From contig CAOYAN010000022.1 in NCBI GenBank assembly GCA_948562205.1, positions 1-33,606 of the forward strand: a DNA stretch of 33,606 bases, written 5' to 3'. Every line of letters starts with the position of its first letter. Position 1 is the stretch's first letter. Below are positions 15,886 to 22,583 of this stretch, piece by piece. Made by a program: the position numbers and the translations under genes. Under the pieces are notes generated by a model. It searched no databases. It was given only the letters and a program-made list of their open reading frames with translations, and had not been told where the DNA came from. The DNA comes from an uncultured Clostridia bacterium (lineage in GTDB: Bacteria > Bacillota > Clostridia > TANB77 > CAG-465).

Positions 15886-16452
15886 TTATTGTTCATAAAG
15901 TTCACTTTGTTGATGATTAAAACAATATTTTTTGTTATCTACTTCACATATTGCATTTTTATCACATTTTGTATTAGTTTCACTTGATATACAATCACAT
16001 TTTAACTTTAATCTTGCTATATCTTTATATTGAAACGTTTTACCACTATGTGATGTAAAAGATAATATTTCATTATTAGTAGTATTATTATAATAATTAT
16101 CAAGGTTATCATTATCAGTTTCATTATCTTCTTGTATTCCTGGTTTACTACTGTTACTATTTGTGTTTTCAGTATTGCTCTTCCATCTTTTTTGTATATT
16201 TTCTCTGTTTTTTTCACATTTATTATTATATTTTTCTTTGTCCCTATCTAAACATAGCTGAATTGACATAAAAGCCATTTGTAGTAATTTATCATCTTCA
16301 TAGTTTGGTATTATATTATTTATTTCGTAGTTGTATATATCTTTTATAAGTTGACCTGCTTGTGAATTTTCTAACATTTCAAAAAAATGTTGATTATCAT
16401 AATATAATATAAAACTTTTTTTGTTTGATTTAGTATTATTTTCATTATCCAT
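15886..16452 (-). CDS. DUF6291-like phage/island protein
   Basis: A 188-residue protein. The N-terminal 95 residues (KSFILYYDNQHFFEMLENSQ, AGQLIKDIYNYEIN, MAFMSIQLCLDRDKEKYNNK) match the DUF6291 pattern, seen mostly in Gram-positive phages and integrative elements next to replication genes. A low-complexity linker rich in Asn, Ser and Asp follows (about 95-135). The C-terminal 55 residues carry six cysteines and one histidine (KCDCISSETNTKCDKN, CEVDNKKYCFNHQ), suggesting a small zinc-binding module. Its start overlaps the upstream winged-helix gene by 8 bases. The position, before iteron-like repeats, suggests a part in initiating element replication. That is inference from context. Confidence 0.72.
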   Translation of the reverse strand: MDNENNTKSNKKSFILYYDNQHFFEMLENSQAGQLIKDIYNYEINNIIPNYEDDKLLQMAFMSIQLCLDRDKEKYNNKCEKNRENIQKRWKSNTENTNSNSSKPGIQEDNETDNDNLDNYYNNTTNNEILSFTSHSGKTFQYKDIARLKLKCDCISSETNTKCDKNAICEVDNKKYCFNHQQSELYEQ

Positions 16453-16708
16453 TACTTGTCACCTCATTTTTTATTTTATATACTGTAACAAGTCTTTTTG
16501 TTATTTTATCGTATCTTTTACCTACTTGTATTACTTCTCCTTTTTTAACTAAATTTGTTAATCTAGGAGCTGTTGAGTTTCTTTCAACAAAATGCAACTT
16601 ATTTGCAAGTTCTCTTGCGGTTAATCCATTATCAAAATTTGCTAATGTTTGCTTTATTATATTACTTCTGTTAAGTAGGTTTATTTTATCTTTGTTTGTT
16701 TTTTTCAT
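16445..16708 (-). CDS. Winged-helix DNA-binding protein
   Basis: An 87-residue protein with a winged-helix pattern: NIIKQTLANFDNGLTARELA, then a recognition helix near ERNSTAPRLTNLVKKGEV and the wing IQVGKRYDKITKRLVTVYKI. This type is common in phage replication modules. GGAGAAAATAAC precedes the ATG. It overlaps the DUF6291-like gene, so both are translated together. It could act as the origin-binding partner of that protein, or as a regulator of the operon. Confidence 0.75.
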   Translation of the reverse strand: MKKTNKDKINLLNRSNIIKQTLANFDNGLTARELANKLHFVERNSTAPRLTNLVKKGEVIQVGKRYDKITKRLVTVYKIKNEVTSNG

Positions 16709-16774
16709 TGTTATTTTCTCCTTTAAAACGTTTGTTTATTCTATATTTTTAACTATAAAGTTTACTTAAAACTA

Positions 16775-16803
16775 TTTACTTTTTAAAAGAGGTATTGTAT
16801 AAT
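16775..16803 (+). promoter_or_regulatory. Promoter of a putative short antisense RNA
   Basis: TTTACT at 16775-16780 and TATAAT at 16798-16803 with a 17-base spacer, pointing rightward against the leftward operon. A terminator hairpin starts about 20 bases after the expected start site. Confidence 0.5.
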
Positions 16804-16809
16804 ATAGTT

Positions 16810-16867
16810 ATTCTTTGGAATAGATATCAAGGCTTTTAAATGACGGTTTAAGCCTTGTATTTTTTTA
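16810..16867 (+). ncRNA. Putative short RNA antisense to the leftward operon
   Basis: A transcript from the promoter at 16775-16803 would start near 16810 and stop at the hairpin CAAGGCTT...AAGCCTTG (16828-16857), which is followed by TATTTTTTT on the plus strand only. It would be about 55-60 nt, complementary to the message between the excisionase-like and winged-helix genes. No reading frame fits in it. An RNA of this kind could limit expression of the replication genes, as antisense RNAs do in plasmids. It is a prediction from promoter and terminator only. Confidence 0.42.
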
Positions 16868-16897
16868 TCTGACATATATAAACACCTCTTACTTTAA

Positions 16898-17119
16898 TTA
16901 CATTACATTTTTTATACTTCTTATTTCATTTTGACTTACTACTTTTAAAGTACTTCTTTTTTCTTGATTTGAGATCCAGTTATTTATTGCCTCTTTATTA
17001 AAGTTTATTTTTGCACCTATTCTAAAATGTGGTATAGCATTATCTCTTACAAGATTTCTTATAGCTGACTCAGAACATTTCAAATATTTTGCTAGTTCTT
17101 TTACGTTCATTATATCCAT
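16898..17119 (-). CDS. Excisionase-like DNA-binding protein (MerR-type HTH)
   Basis: A 73-residue protein with the excisionase-family winged HTH: NVKELAKYLKCSESAIRNLV, then PHFRIGAKINFNKEAINNWI. Such proteins bind near attachment sites and steer the tyrosine integrase toward excision; many are also transcription factors. AAAGAGGTG lies 7 bases before ATG 17119, which makes it a better start than the ATG nine bases on. The gene contains an AAAGAGGC octamer (minus strand, 16989). It stands between the small HTH gene and the winged-helix gene in a leftward set, like xis in phage-inducible islands. Confidence 0.8.
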   Translation of the reverse strand: MDIMNVKELAKYLKCSESAIRNLVRDNAIPHFRIGAKINFNKEAINNWISNQEKRSTLKVVSQNEIRSIKNVM

Positions 17120-17260
17120 TATTTTACACCTCTTTCATTTATAACGTTCATATTTACATTTTAATCACTTTTTTATACTTAGGTATATTCTTATACTATT
17201 TTTTTATTATAATTTAATATAATAACGATTTTAAAGTGATGTATTATTGTAAAATTAATT

Positions 17261-17452
17261 TTATTCATTTTCTTGTTTTTCTTTTATTAAGTTATCAATT
17301 ATTTTGTTTATTTTTTCTTTTTCTTTGTCGGATAACTCTTTTCTTAGCTTTTTAGAAAATGCTGTATCGTCAATGCCTAATTTGTAAGCTACTTGCCAAT
17401 ATTTTATTTTGCCATTTTCTATTTTTTCTCTTATATCTTTATTAGTTTTCAT
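17261..17452 (-). CDS. Small HTH protein at the regulatory switch
   Basis: A 63-residue protein. DIREKIENGKIKYWQVAYKL followed by GIDDTAFSKKLRKELSDKEK is an HTH of the kind seen in small phage proteins in lysogeny control regions, ending in a charged helix. GAGGAG lies upstream of the ATG. It is the first gene transcribed leftward from the switch region, and so takes the place of the Str-type activator of phage-inducible islands or of Cro. Which of these it resembles cannot be told. Confidence 0.75.
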   Translation of the reverse strand: MKTNKDIREKIENGKIKYWQVAYKLGIDDTAFSKKLRKELSDKEKEKINKIIDNLIKEKQENE

Positions 17453-17471
17453 ACTTTTTCACTCCTCTCTA

Positions 17472-17500
17472 TTGACTTTACAACAAATGTGTACTACAAT
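17472..17500 (+). promoter_or_regulatory. Rightward promoter of the repressor
   Basis: TTGACT at 17472-17477 and TACAAT at 17495-17500 with a 17-base spacer, predicted start near 17507. An ACAAATGT half-site (17483-17490) lies in its spacer. Confidence 0.65.
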
Positions 17501-17521
17501 AATTACAACAATTACATTTGT
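17483..17521. promoter_or_regulatory. Inverted repeat, probable repressor operator
   Basis: A perfect 8-bp inverted repeat, ACAAATGT (17483-17490) and ACATTTGT (17514-17521). One arm is in the spacer of the rightward promoter and the other is at the start site of the leftward promoter, so a bound dimer or tetramer could cover both. Confidence 0.6.
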
Positions 17522-17529
17522 TTGAATAT

Positions 17530-17558
17530 ATAATATCACAAAAATTGTTATGTGTCAA
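17530..17558 (-). promoter_or_regulatory. Leftward promoter of the HTH/excisionase operon
   Basis: On the minus strand, TTGACA (17558-17553) and TATTAT (17535-17530) with a 17-base spacer, predicted start near 17523. It faces the repressor promoter, so the two transcripts overlap at their 5' ends. Confidence 0.65.
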
Positions 17559-17603
17559 TGCAATAATCAAAAATGTTTAAATGTTATACAAGGAGGTATA
17601 AAA

Positions 17604-18674
17604 ATGGAAGGAGAAATGAAGCCAAATATAAAAATGTATGGTGGAAATAGTACAACAAAAATTGCAGAGAAACTTATACTTTTAAGAAAAGAAAAAGGTC
17701 TTACTCAGGAAGAAGTGGCAGAAATTTTTGATATTTCTTTAACAGCTATAAGAAATTATGAAAATATAAATTCACCTAGAATACCCAAAAATGAAATATT
17801 AATTAAAATGGCAAAATTTTATGATGTTAGTTTAGAATATTTACTCGATGATACCGTTAGTAATAGAAAACAAGAAAATATCAGCCTTGAAAAAGATTTA
17901 GGTTTAACAGAAAATACAATAGACTCTATATATGATTTTAAGAGTTTTGAACAAATAGATATATTTAATGAATTTGTATCAAATGATATTATGTATAATT
18001 TATTACCTAGATTTAAAGCAATTAAAGAATTGACTAGTTTTATATATCACACTAAAACTATTATTTTATTAATTTCAGATGGAGTGGAAGTAAAAGATAG
18101 ATTTGATTTAAATTATTTAGATGAGCAAGTAACAAATAAATTTGTAGAATATATAAGAGATAAAACATTATCATTAAAAAAATTTATTATATTTTTTATA
18201 TATAGAAATACATCTTTATTTGATAATACAAAACAAGGTACGATTTTTAAAATGTTTGACTTTGATAAATATTTATCAGCTATATTCAAAAAAATAAGTT
18301 CGCTTGATGAAAAGTTTAGAGAATATAGAGAAGATTATAATAAAAAAGATAAAAATTGGGATGACTTAAAAGATATATATGAGAAAATTATTAGAGAATA
18401 CTATATTGTTATTTTTCAAAACTTAAAAAGTTTAAAAGTTGGTTTAGAGGCATATAGAGATATTCTTATTTATAATTTATCAGATATATTTTCTGACTAT
18501 TTAAAAAACGATTTATTAGTATATAATGGTGATTTTGAAAAAATAGTAAATAAATATGATAGCATTGAAAAGATGAAGATTACTACATATTCTGATGATG
18601 AAATAGTATTTACAAAAGAAATCTCAGTAAAAGTAGGTGATAATAATGTCAGTAAAAGAGATAGTAAAGAATAA
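17604..18674 (+). CDS. HTH repressor of the element (Stl/CI-like)
   Basis: A 356-residue regulator. Residues about 12-80 form an XRE helix-turn-helix (IAEKLILLRKEKGLTQEEVA, EIFDISLTAIRNYENINSPR, MAKFYDVSLEYLLDD). The rest is a long, mostly helical domain with no S24 peptidase Ser/Lys motif, so it is not a self-cleaving CI/LexA-type repressor. HTH plus a helical C-terminal domain is the form of the Stl repressors of phage-inducible islands, which are lifted off DNA by a phage protein. ATG 17604 is chosen because AAGGAGG lies 7 bases before it; the frame opens at 17550. The 3' end overlaps the integrase start by 29 bases, so repressor and integrase are one transcript. The role is inferred from position and architecture. 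Confidence 0.8.
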   Translation: MEGEMKPNIKMYGGNSTTKIAEKLILLRKEKGLTQEEVAEIFDISLTAIRNYENINSPRIPKNEILIKMAKFYDVSLEYLLDDTVSNRKQENISLEKDLGLTENTIDSIYDFKSFEQIDIFNEFVSNDIMYNLLPRFKAIKELTSFIYHTKTIILLISDGVEVKDRFDLNYLDEQVTNKFVEYIRDKTLSLKKFIIFFIYRNTSLFDNTKQGTIFKMFDFDKYLSAIFKKISSLDEKFREYREDYNKKDKNWDDLKDIYEKIIREYYIVIFQNLKSLKVGLEAYRDILIYNLSDIFSDYLKNDLLVYNGDFEKIVNKYDSIEKMKITTYSDDEIVFTKEISVKVGDNNVSKRDSKE

Positions 18675-18753
18675 AAAATATAGAATAGAAGTAGTACTAG
18701 GTTATAATGGTAAAAAGAAGATAAGACATACAGAAACTTTTTGTCGGTGGTAA
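18646..18753 (+). pseudogene. Integrase N-terminal arm-binding fragment, frameshifted
   Basis: ATG 18646 (TAGGTGA upstream) opens a 35-residue frame, MSVKEIVKNKKYRIEVVLGY then NGKKKIRHTETF, which is the three-stranded arm-binding domain found at the N-terminus of Tn916/phage tyrosine integrases. At the five-T run 18738-18742 the frame is lost and stops at 18751. Removing one T joins TETF to VGGKKEAVIRENQIKM and so to the main integrase frame. The intact protein would have about 376 residues, the normal length. So either the gene is broken, or the shift is programmed, or one T is a sequence error. Confidence 0.8.
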
Positions 18754-18787
18754 AAAAGAGGCTGTTATAAGAGAAAATCAGATAAAA

Positions 18788-19777
18788 ATGGAATATCAAA
18801 ATAACGCCTCTTTAATGAAAAATAAGATGACTTTTAGTGAGTTATCTGATGAGTGGTTAAAGTTTAAGAGAGATAAAGTAGCAATAAAAACTTACAAGAC
18901 ATATGAAATGTATATAAATAAATATGTTAAAAAATGTATAGGGCATATAAAGCTAAAAAATTTAAATGTAAAACTACTCGAAGATTTTTATAACGATTTA
19001 AAAACTAATACAACATTAGCTGAGTTATCAATAAAACATATTTATACAATAGTAAATGGTATTTTAAATAGTGCAAGAAAATGGGGTTATGTAACAATTA
19101 ATGTAAATGAAAATGTTGAACATATTAAGGTTAAGAAAAAAGAAGTACTATGTTATACACCTGATGAAGTGCAAGAACTAATAAGGGCATTAAAAAATGA
19201 GTCTATAAAATATCAAGCCTTAATATTATTAGCTTTGGATACTGGTGCAAGAAGAGGAGAAATAACAGGGCTAACTTGGGATGATATAGATTTTGAAAAA
19301 GCTACAATAAATATAAATAAGATTACACAATATGTAAAAGGATATGGAATATTTGAAAAAGAGCCAAAGAACAGAACAAGTACAAGAAAAGTAGTTGTCT
19401 CAGAAACAACTATAAATATATTAAAAGAATACGAAAAGGAACAGTTACGTTTAAGATTAAAGCTAGGTTGTAAATGGGGTAATAGTAAAAGGGTATTTAC
19501 AACTGATTATGGCTATGATATGCACCCGGATACACCGTCAAAGATATTATCTAAGGTTATAAATAGGCATAATTTAAGATATATAAATTTTCATGCATTA
19601 AGACATACAAGTATATCATTACAAGCTAATAGCAATATACCTATACAATTAATATCTAAAAGAGCAGGACATTCAAGTACAGCGATAACTTATAATACAT
19701 ACTCACATTTTTTTGATGAAAGTTTTAAGGGAATAGCAGAAACAATGAACAATTTTTTAAAAAGCGAAGTTAACTAA
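18788..19777 (+). CDS. Tyrosine integrase, core-binding and catalytic domains
   Basis: Catalyses strand exchange between the element and the tRNA-Thr site. The frame from ATG 18788 gives 329 residues: a SAM-like core-binding domain (MTFSELSDEWLKFKRDKVAI ... about 15-115) and a catalytic domain with R155 (TGARRGE), H269 and R272 (FHALRHT), H295 (AGHSS) and the nucleophile Y305 (NTYSHFF). All catalytic residues are present. The normal start lies upstream at 18646, from which it is separated by a one-base shift. ATG 18788 has no good ribosome site, so little protein may be made unless the shift is bypassed. It ends 125 bases before the attR repeat, as expected for an integrase reading toward its site. 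Confidence 0.9.
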   Translation: MEYQNNASLMKNKMTFSELSDEWLKFKRDKVAIKTYKTYEMYINKYVKKCIGHIKLKNLNVKLLEDFYNDLKTNTTLAELSIKHIYTIVNGILNSARKWGYVTINVNENVEHIKVKKKEVLCYTPDEVQELIRALKNESIKYQALILLALDTGARRGEITGLTWDDIDFEKATININKITQYVKGYGIFEKEPKNRTSTRKVVVSETTINILKEYEKEQLRLRLKLGCKWGNSKRVFTTDYGYDMHPDTPSKILSKVINRHNLRYINFHALRHTSISLQANSNIPIQLISKRAGHSSTAITYNTYSHFFDESFKGIAETMNNFLKSEVN

Positions 19778-19819
19778 GATATTAAAATTTATTATAGAAT
19801 ATTTTTTTATGATAAATCT

Positions 19820-19840
19820 TTCGCCACAAAATCGCCACAA
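19820..19840 (+). repeat. Putative integrase arm-type sites, right end
   Basis: Two direct copies of TCGCCACA separated by 3 bases, matching the pair at 9270-9290 in sequence, spacing and orientation. Confidence 0.6.
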
Positions 19841-19866
19841 TTTATGGATATAATAGAAATATAAAA

Positions 19867-19898
19867 AAATATAGCACTCTTCAAAAAGTGCTATATTT
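19867..19898 (-). terminator. Terminator of the tRNA operon
   Basis: A 12-bp stem, AAATATAGCACT with AGTGCTATATTT, followed on the minus strand by a T-rich tract. It lies just beyond the 3' end of the intact tRNA-Thr, inside the element. It thus replaces the original terminator displaced to 9066-9093. Confidence 0.75.
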
Positions 19899-19902
19899 CA
19901 AT

Positions 19903-19956
19903 TATTTTTAATGGAGCTGAAACTCAGATTTGAACTGAGGACCTACGGTTTACAAG
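19903..19956. repeat. attR, 54-bp repeat within tRNA-Thr
   Basis: The second copy of the 54-bp direct repeat. It covers the 3' 45 bases of the intact tRNA-Thr and nine bases beyond, so integration leaves a complete tRNA gene. Confidence 0.93.
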
Positions 19957-19987
19957 ACCGTTGCTCTACCAGCTGAGCTATTCCAGC
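19912..19987 (-). tRNA. tRNA-Thr (anticodon UGU)
   Basis: On the minus strand a full cloverleaf with encoded CCA. The acceptor is GCTGGAA paired with TTTCAGC, and the anticodon stem ACGGT/ACCGT closes the loop CTTGTAA, giving TGT. The T arm contains TTCAAAT. It is the last gene of a three-tRNA unit and the integration target of the element. Confidence 0.95.
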
Positions 19988-20014
19988 AAACAAGGATATT
20001 CATTATATATAAAA

Positions 20015-20089
20015 TGGTGACCCGTAGGAGAGTCGAACTCCTCACTCCGCCGTGAAAGGGCGGTGTCTTAACCGATTGACCAACGGGCC
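20015..20089 (-). tRNA. tRNA-Glu (anticodon UUC)
   Basis: On the minus strand, acceptor GGCCCGT paired with ACGGGTC (one G-U), anticodon loop CTTTCAC closed by CCGCC/GGCGG, T arm with GTTCGAC, and encoded CCA. Middle gene of the tRNA unit. Confidence 0.95.
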
Positions 20090-20096
20090 CATTTTA

Positions 20097-20172
20097 TGGT
20101 GAGCTATCGCAGGTTCGAACTGCGGACAACTTGATTAAAAGTCAAGTGCTCTGCCAACTGAGCTAATAGCCC
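20097..20172 (-). tRNA. tRNA-Lys (anticodon UUU)
   Basis: On the minus strand, acceptor GGGCTAT paired with ATAGCTC, anticodon loop CTTTTAA closed by CTTGA/TCAAG, T arm with GTTCGAA, and encoded CCA. First gene of the tRNA unit, behind the promoter at 20200-20228. Confidence 0.95.
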
Positions 20173-20199
20173 ATAAAATGTAATATCGCTTGCTCATAT

Positions 20200-20228
20200 A
20201 TAATACAATATTTTTTTAAACTTGTCAA
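20200..20228 (-). promoter_or_regulatory. Promoter of the tRNA operon
   Basis: On the minus strand, TTGACA (20228-20223) and TATTAT (20205-20200) with a 17-base spacer, about 28 bases upstream of the tRNA-Lys 5' end. Confidence 0.72.
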
Positions 20229-20404
20229 TAGATTTTTAAAAATTTCTTATTATTTTTAAGTTTTTTTTTAGATTTCAATATAATTTAATTAAATTTTATA
20301 TAAAATTTAGTCTAAATGTAGATTTTTGTCGAAAAAATAGAAGTTTTGTTGTTTTTTGTAAGATTTCAAAAAAATAGTTGAAAAAGGGGAAATAAAGTGT
20401 TAGA

Positions 20405-22249
20405 ATGACGATGGTGATTAAAATGAATTATTTCATTGAATTTTTAATCATGTTATTTTTTATTCTATATAAGTTATATTCCCTTGTAGATAATTTCTAT
20501 ATACTCAATAGGACTGGAGCAAAACTAGATAAGTATATTAAAAGTGATTTACAAAATATAACTTACAGCTTTGATTATATTCGTAATAAAAATAGTTTTT
20601 TCAAATATTTTTGTTCAAAAAATAATATTAAATCATTGATATCACCAAAAAAAATAAGTGTTACAATTTTAATAACTATTAATATTGTGATTGTAAAAAT
20701 TGCTTTTAGTTATGATTTCATTAAAACTAATTTTTTATATATAAATATTTTTGGAAAAAATATAGATATTTGTTCTATGTTAGATAAACATTTTATCTTA
20801 TTTAAAATTCTTTATTTTTTATTCTTTTCACTATTTGTAATGAATTTTGTTTATAAGTTTGTTTCATATTATATTGATAAAAAAAATAATAAAAAATCCA
20901 TTGTAGAAAATGATGAGTTAAAAATATTTATTGGAAGAGATACTGAAGATAATGAAGTATATATTAGAAATAATGGAATATTTCAAAATGTTTTAATAAC
21001 TGGAAGCATAGGAAGTGGTAAGACTAGTGCAGCTATATCAAGGATTGTATTAGAATTAGTAAAAAATAATATATCAGGGTTAATAATTGATATTAAAGGA
21101 AATTATATAAATGAGTTAAGAAAAATATTTAATAACAATAATATTGATATTAATATTATAGAAATTTCACTTAATAATAGTTTTAAATATAACCCTATAG
21201 ATAAACCAAATAAAACTAGTATAGAACTTGCAAATGAGCTAAGGCTAGTCCTTACCCTATTATCAGAGACAAAAATGTCTGATTCATATTGGTTAGATAA
21301 AGTAGAAAGCTTTCTATGTGATTTTATAACACTAATTAGAGCAGATGGTAAAATAGTAAGTTTTTATGAAATTCATAAACTTGTTAATGAGGAAAAGTAT
21401 TTACTAAATATAATTGATAGTATAAAATCAAAAATATTAAAAAATAAATTTAGCGAAGAGATCCTTTTTAATATAAATTCTGCTATATCTAATATACAAA
21501 ATGAATATTTTAAGTTAGATGAAAGAACAATTGCTATTATTAAATCTGAGATTACTAGAATAACAAATGTATTTGTGTCTGATAAATTATTATATGATAA
21601 GTTTTGTCAAAAATCAGATTATATTGATATATATAATAATATTTATGTATTATCAATAGATATTGGAAAAAATCCAAAGTTATTAAAAGTAATAGCTACT
21701 TATTTAAAATTAGATTTTCAAAAGCAAGTCTTATCAAATTTTTTCTTAAAAAAGCAAGTTTTCTTTATATGTGATGAATATCAAGAGATAGCAAATATTG
21801 AAGATGCTCACTTTTTTTCTATTTCCAGGGAATATAAATGCGTAAATGTAATAAGTATGCAAAGTTATAGTTCTCTTTTAAATTCATTAAATAATGAATA
21901 TTCAGCAAGGGTAATAATTCAAAATCTAGTAAATAAGATCTGGTTTAGAAATGATGATGTATATACTATTAATGAAATAATTAAACAAATTGGAAAAGAG
22001 AAAAAAGATTTAAAAACAACAAACTTTTCTGAAAATGCGAGAAGTAGTAGATTTAATATTTTATCAAGTAAATTTAAAAATTATAATACTTCACTTGCAA
22101 AAAGTATTTCATATTCTGAAAAAGATGATTATATTTTTTCTGAAGATTTCTTTACCCTTGGATTAAAAACTTTTGAAGCCACTTGTTTAATATCAGATGG
22201 TAAAAATATTAAATTATATAAAAAGTGTACTTTAAAAAGAATGGAGTGA
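20405..22249 (+). CDS. Type IV coupling ATPase (VirD4/TraG-like)
   Basis: A 614-residue inner-membrane ATPase of the VirD4/TraG class, which brings DNA or protein substrates to a type IV secretion channel. Membrane segments lie near residues 8-26, 84-102 and 130-155. The P-loop GSIGSGKTS is at 200-208 and Walker B VFFICDEYQE at 452-461. SMQSYSSL near 484 is the Gln-containing motif III, and a TraM-recognition-like C-terminal part follows. The first of several in-frame ATGs is used; the ribosome site is weak for all. It lies just beyond the tRNAs, outside the integrated element. It is the first of four tightly coupled genes. No relaxase is present, so a DNA transfer role is not shown. Confidence 0.82.
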   Translation: MTMVIKMNYFIEFLIMLFFILYKLYSLVDNFYILNRTGAKLDKYIKSDLQNITYSFDYIRNKNSFFKYFCSKNNIKSLISPKKISVTILITINIVIVKIAFSYDFIKTNFLYINIFGKNIDICSMLDKHFILFKILYFLFFSLFVMNFVYKFVSYYIDKKNNKKSIVENDELKIFIGRDTEDNEVYIRNNGIFQNVLITGSIGSGKTSAAISRIVLELVKNNISGLIIDIKGNYINELRKIFNNNNIDINIIEISLNNSFKYNPIDKPNKTSIELANELRLVLTLLSETKMSDSYWLDKVESFLCDFITLIRADGKIVSFYEIHKLVNEEKYLLNIIDSIKSKILKNKFSEEILFNINSAISNIQNEYFKLDERTIAIIKSEITRITNVFVSDKLLYDKFCQKSDYIDIYNNIYVLSIDIGKNPKLLKVIATYLKLDFQKQVLSNFFLKKQVFFICDEYQEIANIEDAHFFSISREYKCVNVISMQSYSSLLNSLNNEYSARVIIQNLVNKIWFRNDDVYTINEIIKQIGKEKKDLKTTNFSENARSSRFNILSSKFKNYNTSLAKSISYSEKDDYIFSEDFFTLGLKTFEATCLISDGKNIKLYKKCTLKRME

Positions 22250-22253
22250 TGTG

Positions 22254-22583
22254 ATGAAAGAAAAAAATAAAGTTTTAAAATATTGTCCAATATTTATACT
22301 TGCATTAATATTATTTAGTAGTAATATTTATGCTAAAACAGATCCAACACTTGTTAATAAACTAAATACAGCATTAAAAGAAATACAAAGTTATTTAGTA
22401 AAGTTATCAACACCCGCAGCAGGCGTTGCAATAGCAGCAGGTGCCTTGATTAGAAAATTTAGCTTTGGTGATGAAGAAAAAATGCGTATTGGAAAAAAAG
22501 TAATAATTAATGCAATATTTTGTTATGGAGTTATTTTATCATTAAACTTAATAATTAAATTTATAGAGACAATATTAAAATAA
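22254..22583 (+). CDS. VirB2/TrbC-like small membrane protein
   Basis: A 109-residue protein with a signal peptide (LKYCPIFILALILFSSNIYA) and two hydrophobic segments (TPAAGVAIAAGALIRKF and AIFCYGVILSLNLIIKFI) separated by the charged GDEEKMRIGKK. That is the layout of VirB2/TrbC pilins and of the related small subunits in Gram-positive conjugation systems. ATG 22254 has GGAG 7 bases upstream; a GTG one codon earlier is possible. It starts 4 bases after the coupling-protein stop and its own stop overlaps the next start. Confidence 0.72.
   Translation: MKEKNKVLKYCPIFILALILFSSNIYAKTDPTLVNKLNTALKEIQSYLVKLSTPAAGVAIAAGALIRKFSFGDEEKMRIGKKVIINAIFCYGVILSLNLIIKFIETILK

Larger units (their letters stand above)
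9099..19956 (+). mobile_element. Integrated element in tRNA-Thr, PICI/IME-like
   Basis: A 10.9-kb element bounded by a 54-bp perfect direct repeat of the tRNA-Thr 3' end. The integrase gene sits next to the repeat that still belongs to the complete tRNA. The gene order integrase, repressor, then divergent small HTH protein, excisionase-like, winged-helix and DUF6291-like proteins, followed by iteron-like repeats, resembles phage-inducible chromosomal islands. There is no terminase, capsid, relaxase or known replicase, so this class assignment is inference. About 40 percent of the element has no recognisable gene and is full of short stem-loops. The octamer AAAGAGGC occurs 13 times in it. Confidence 0.85.
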
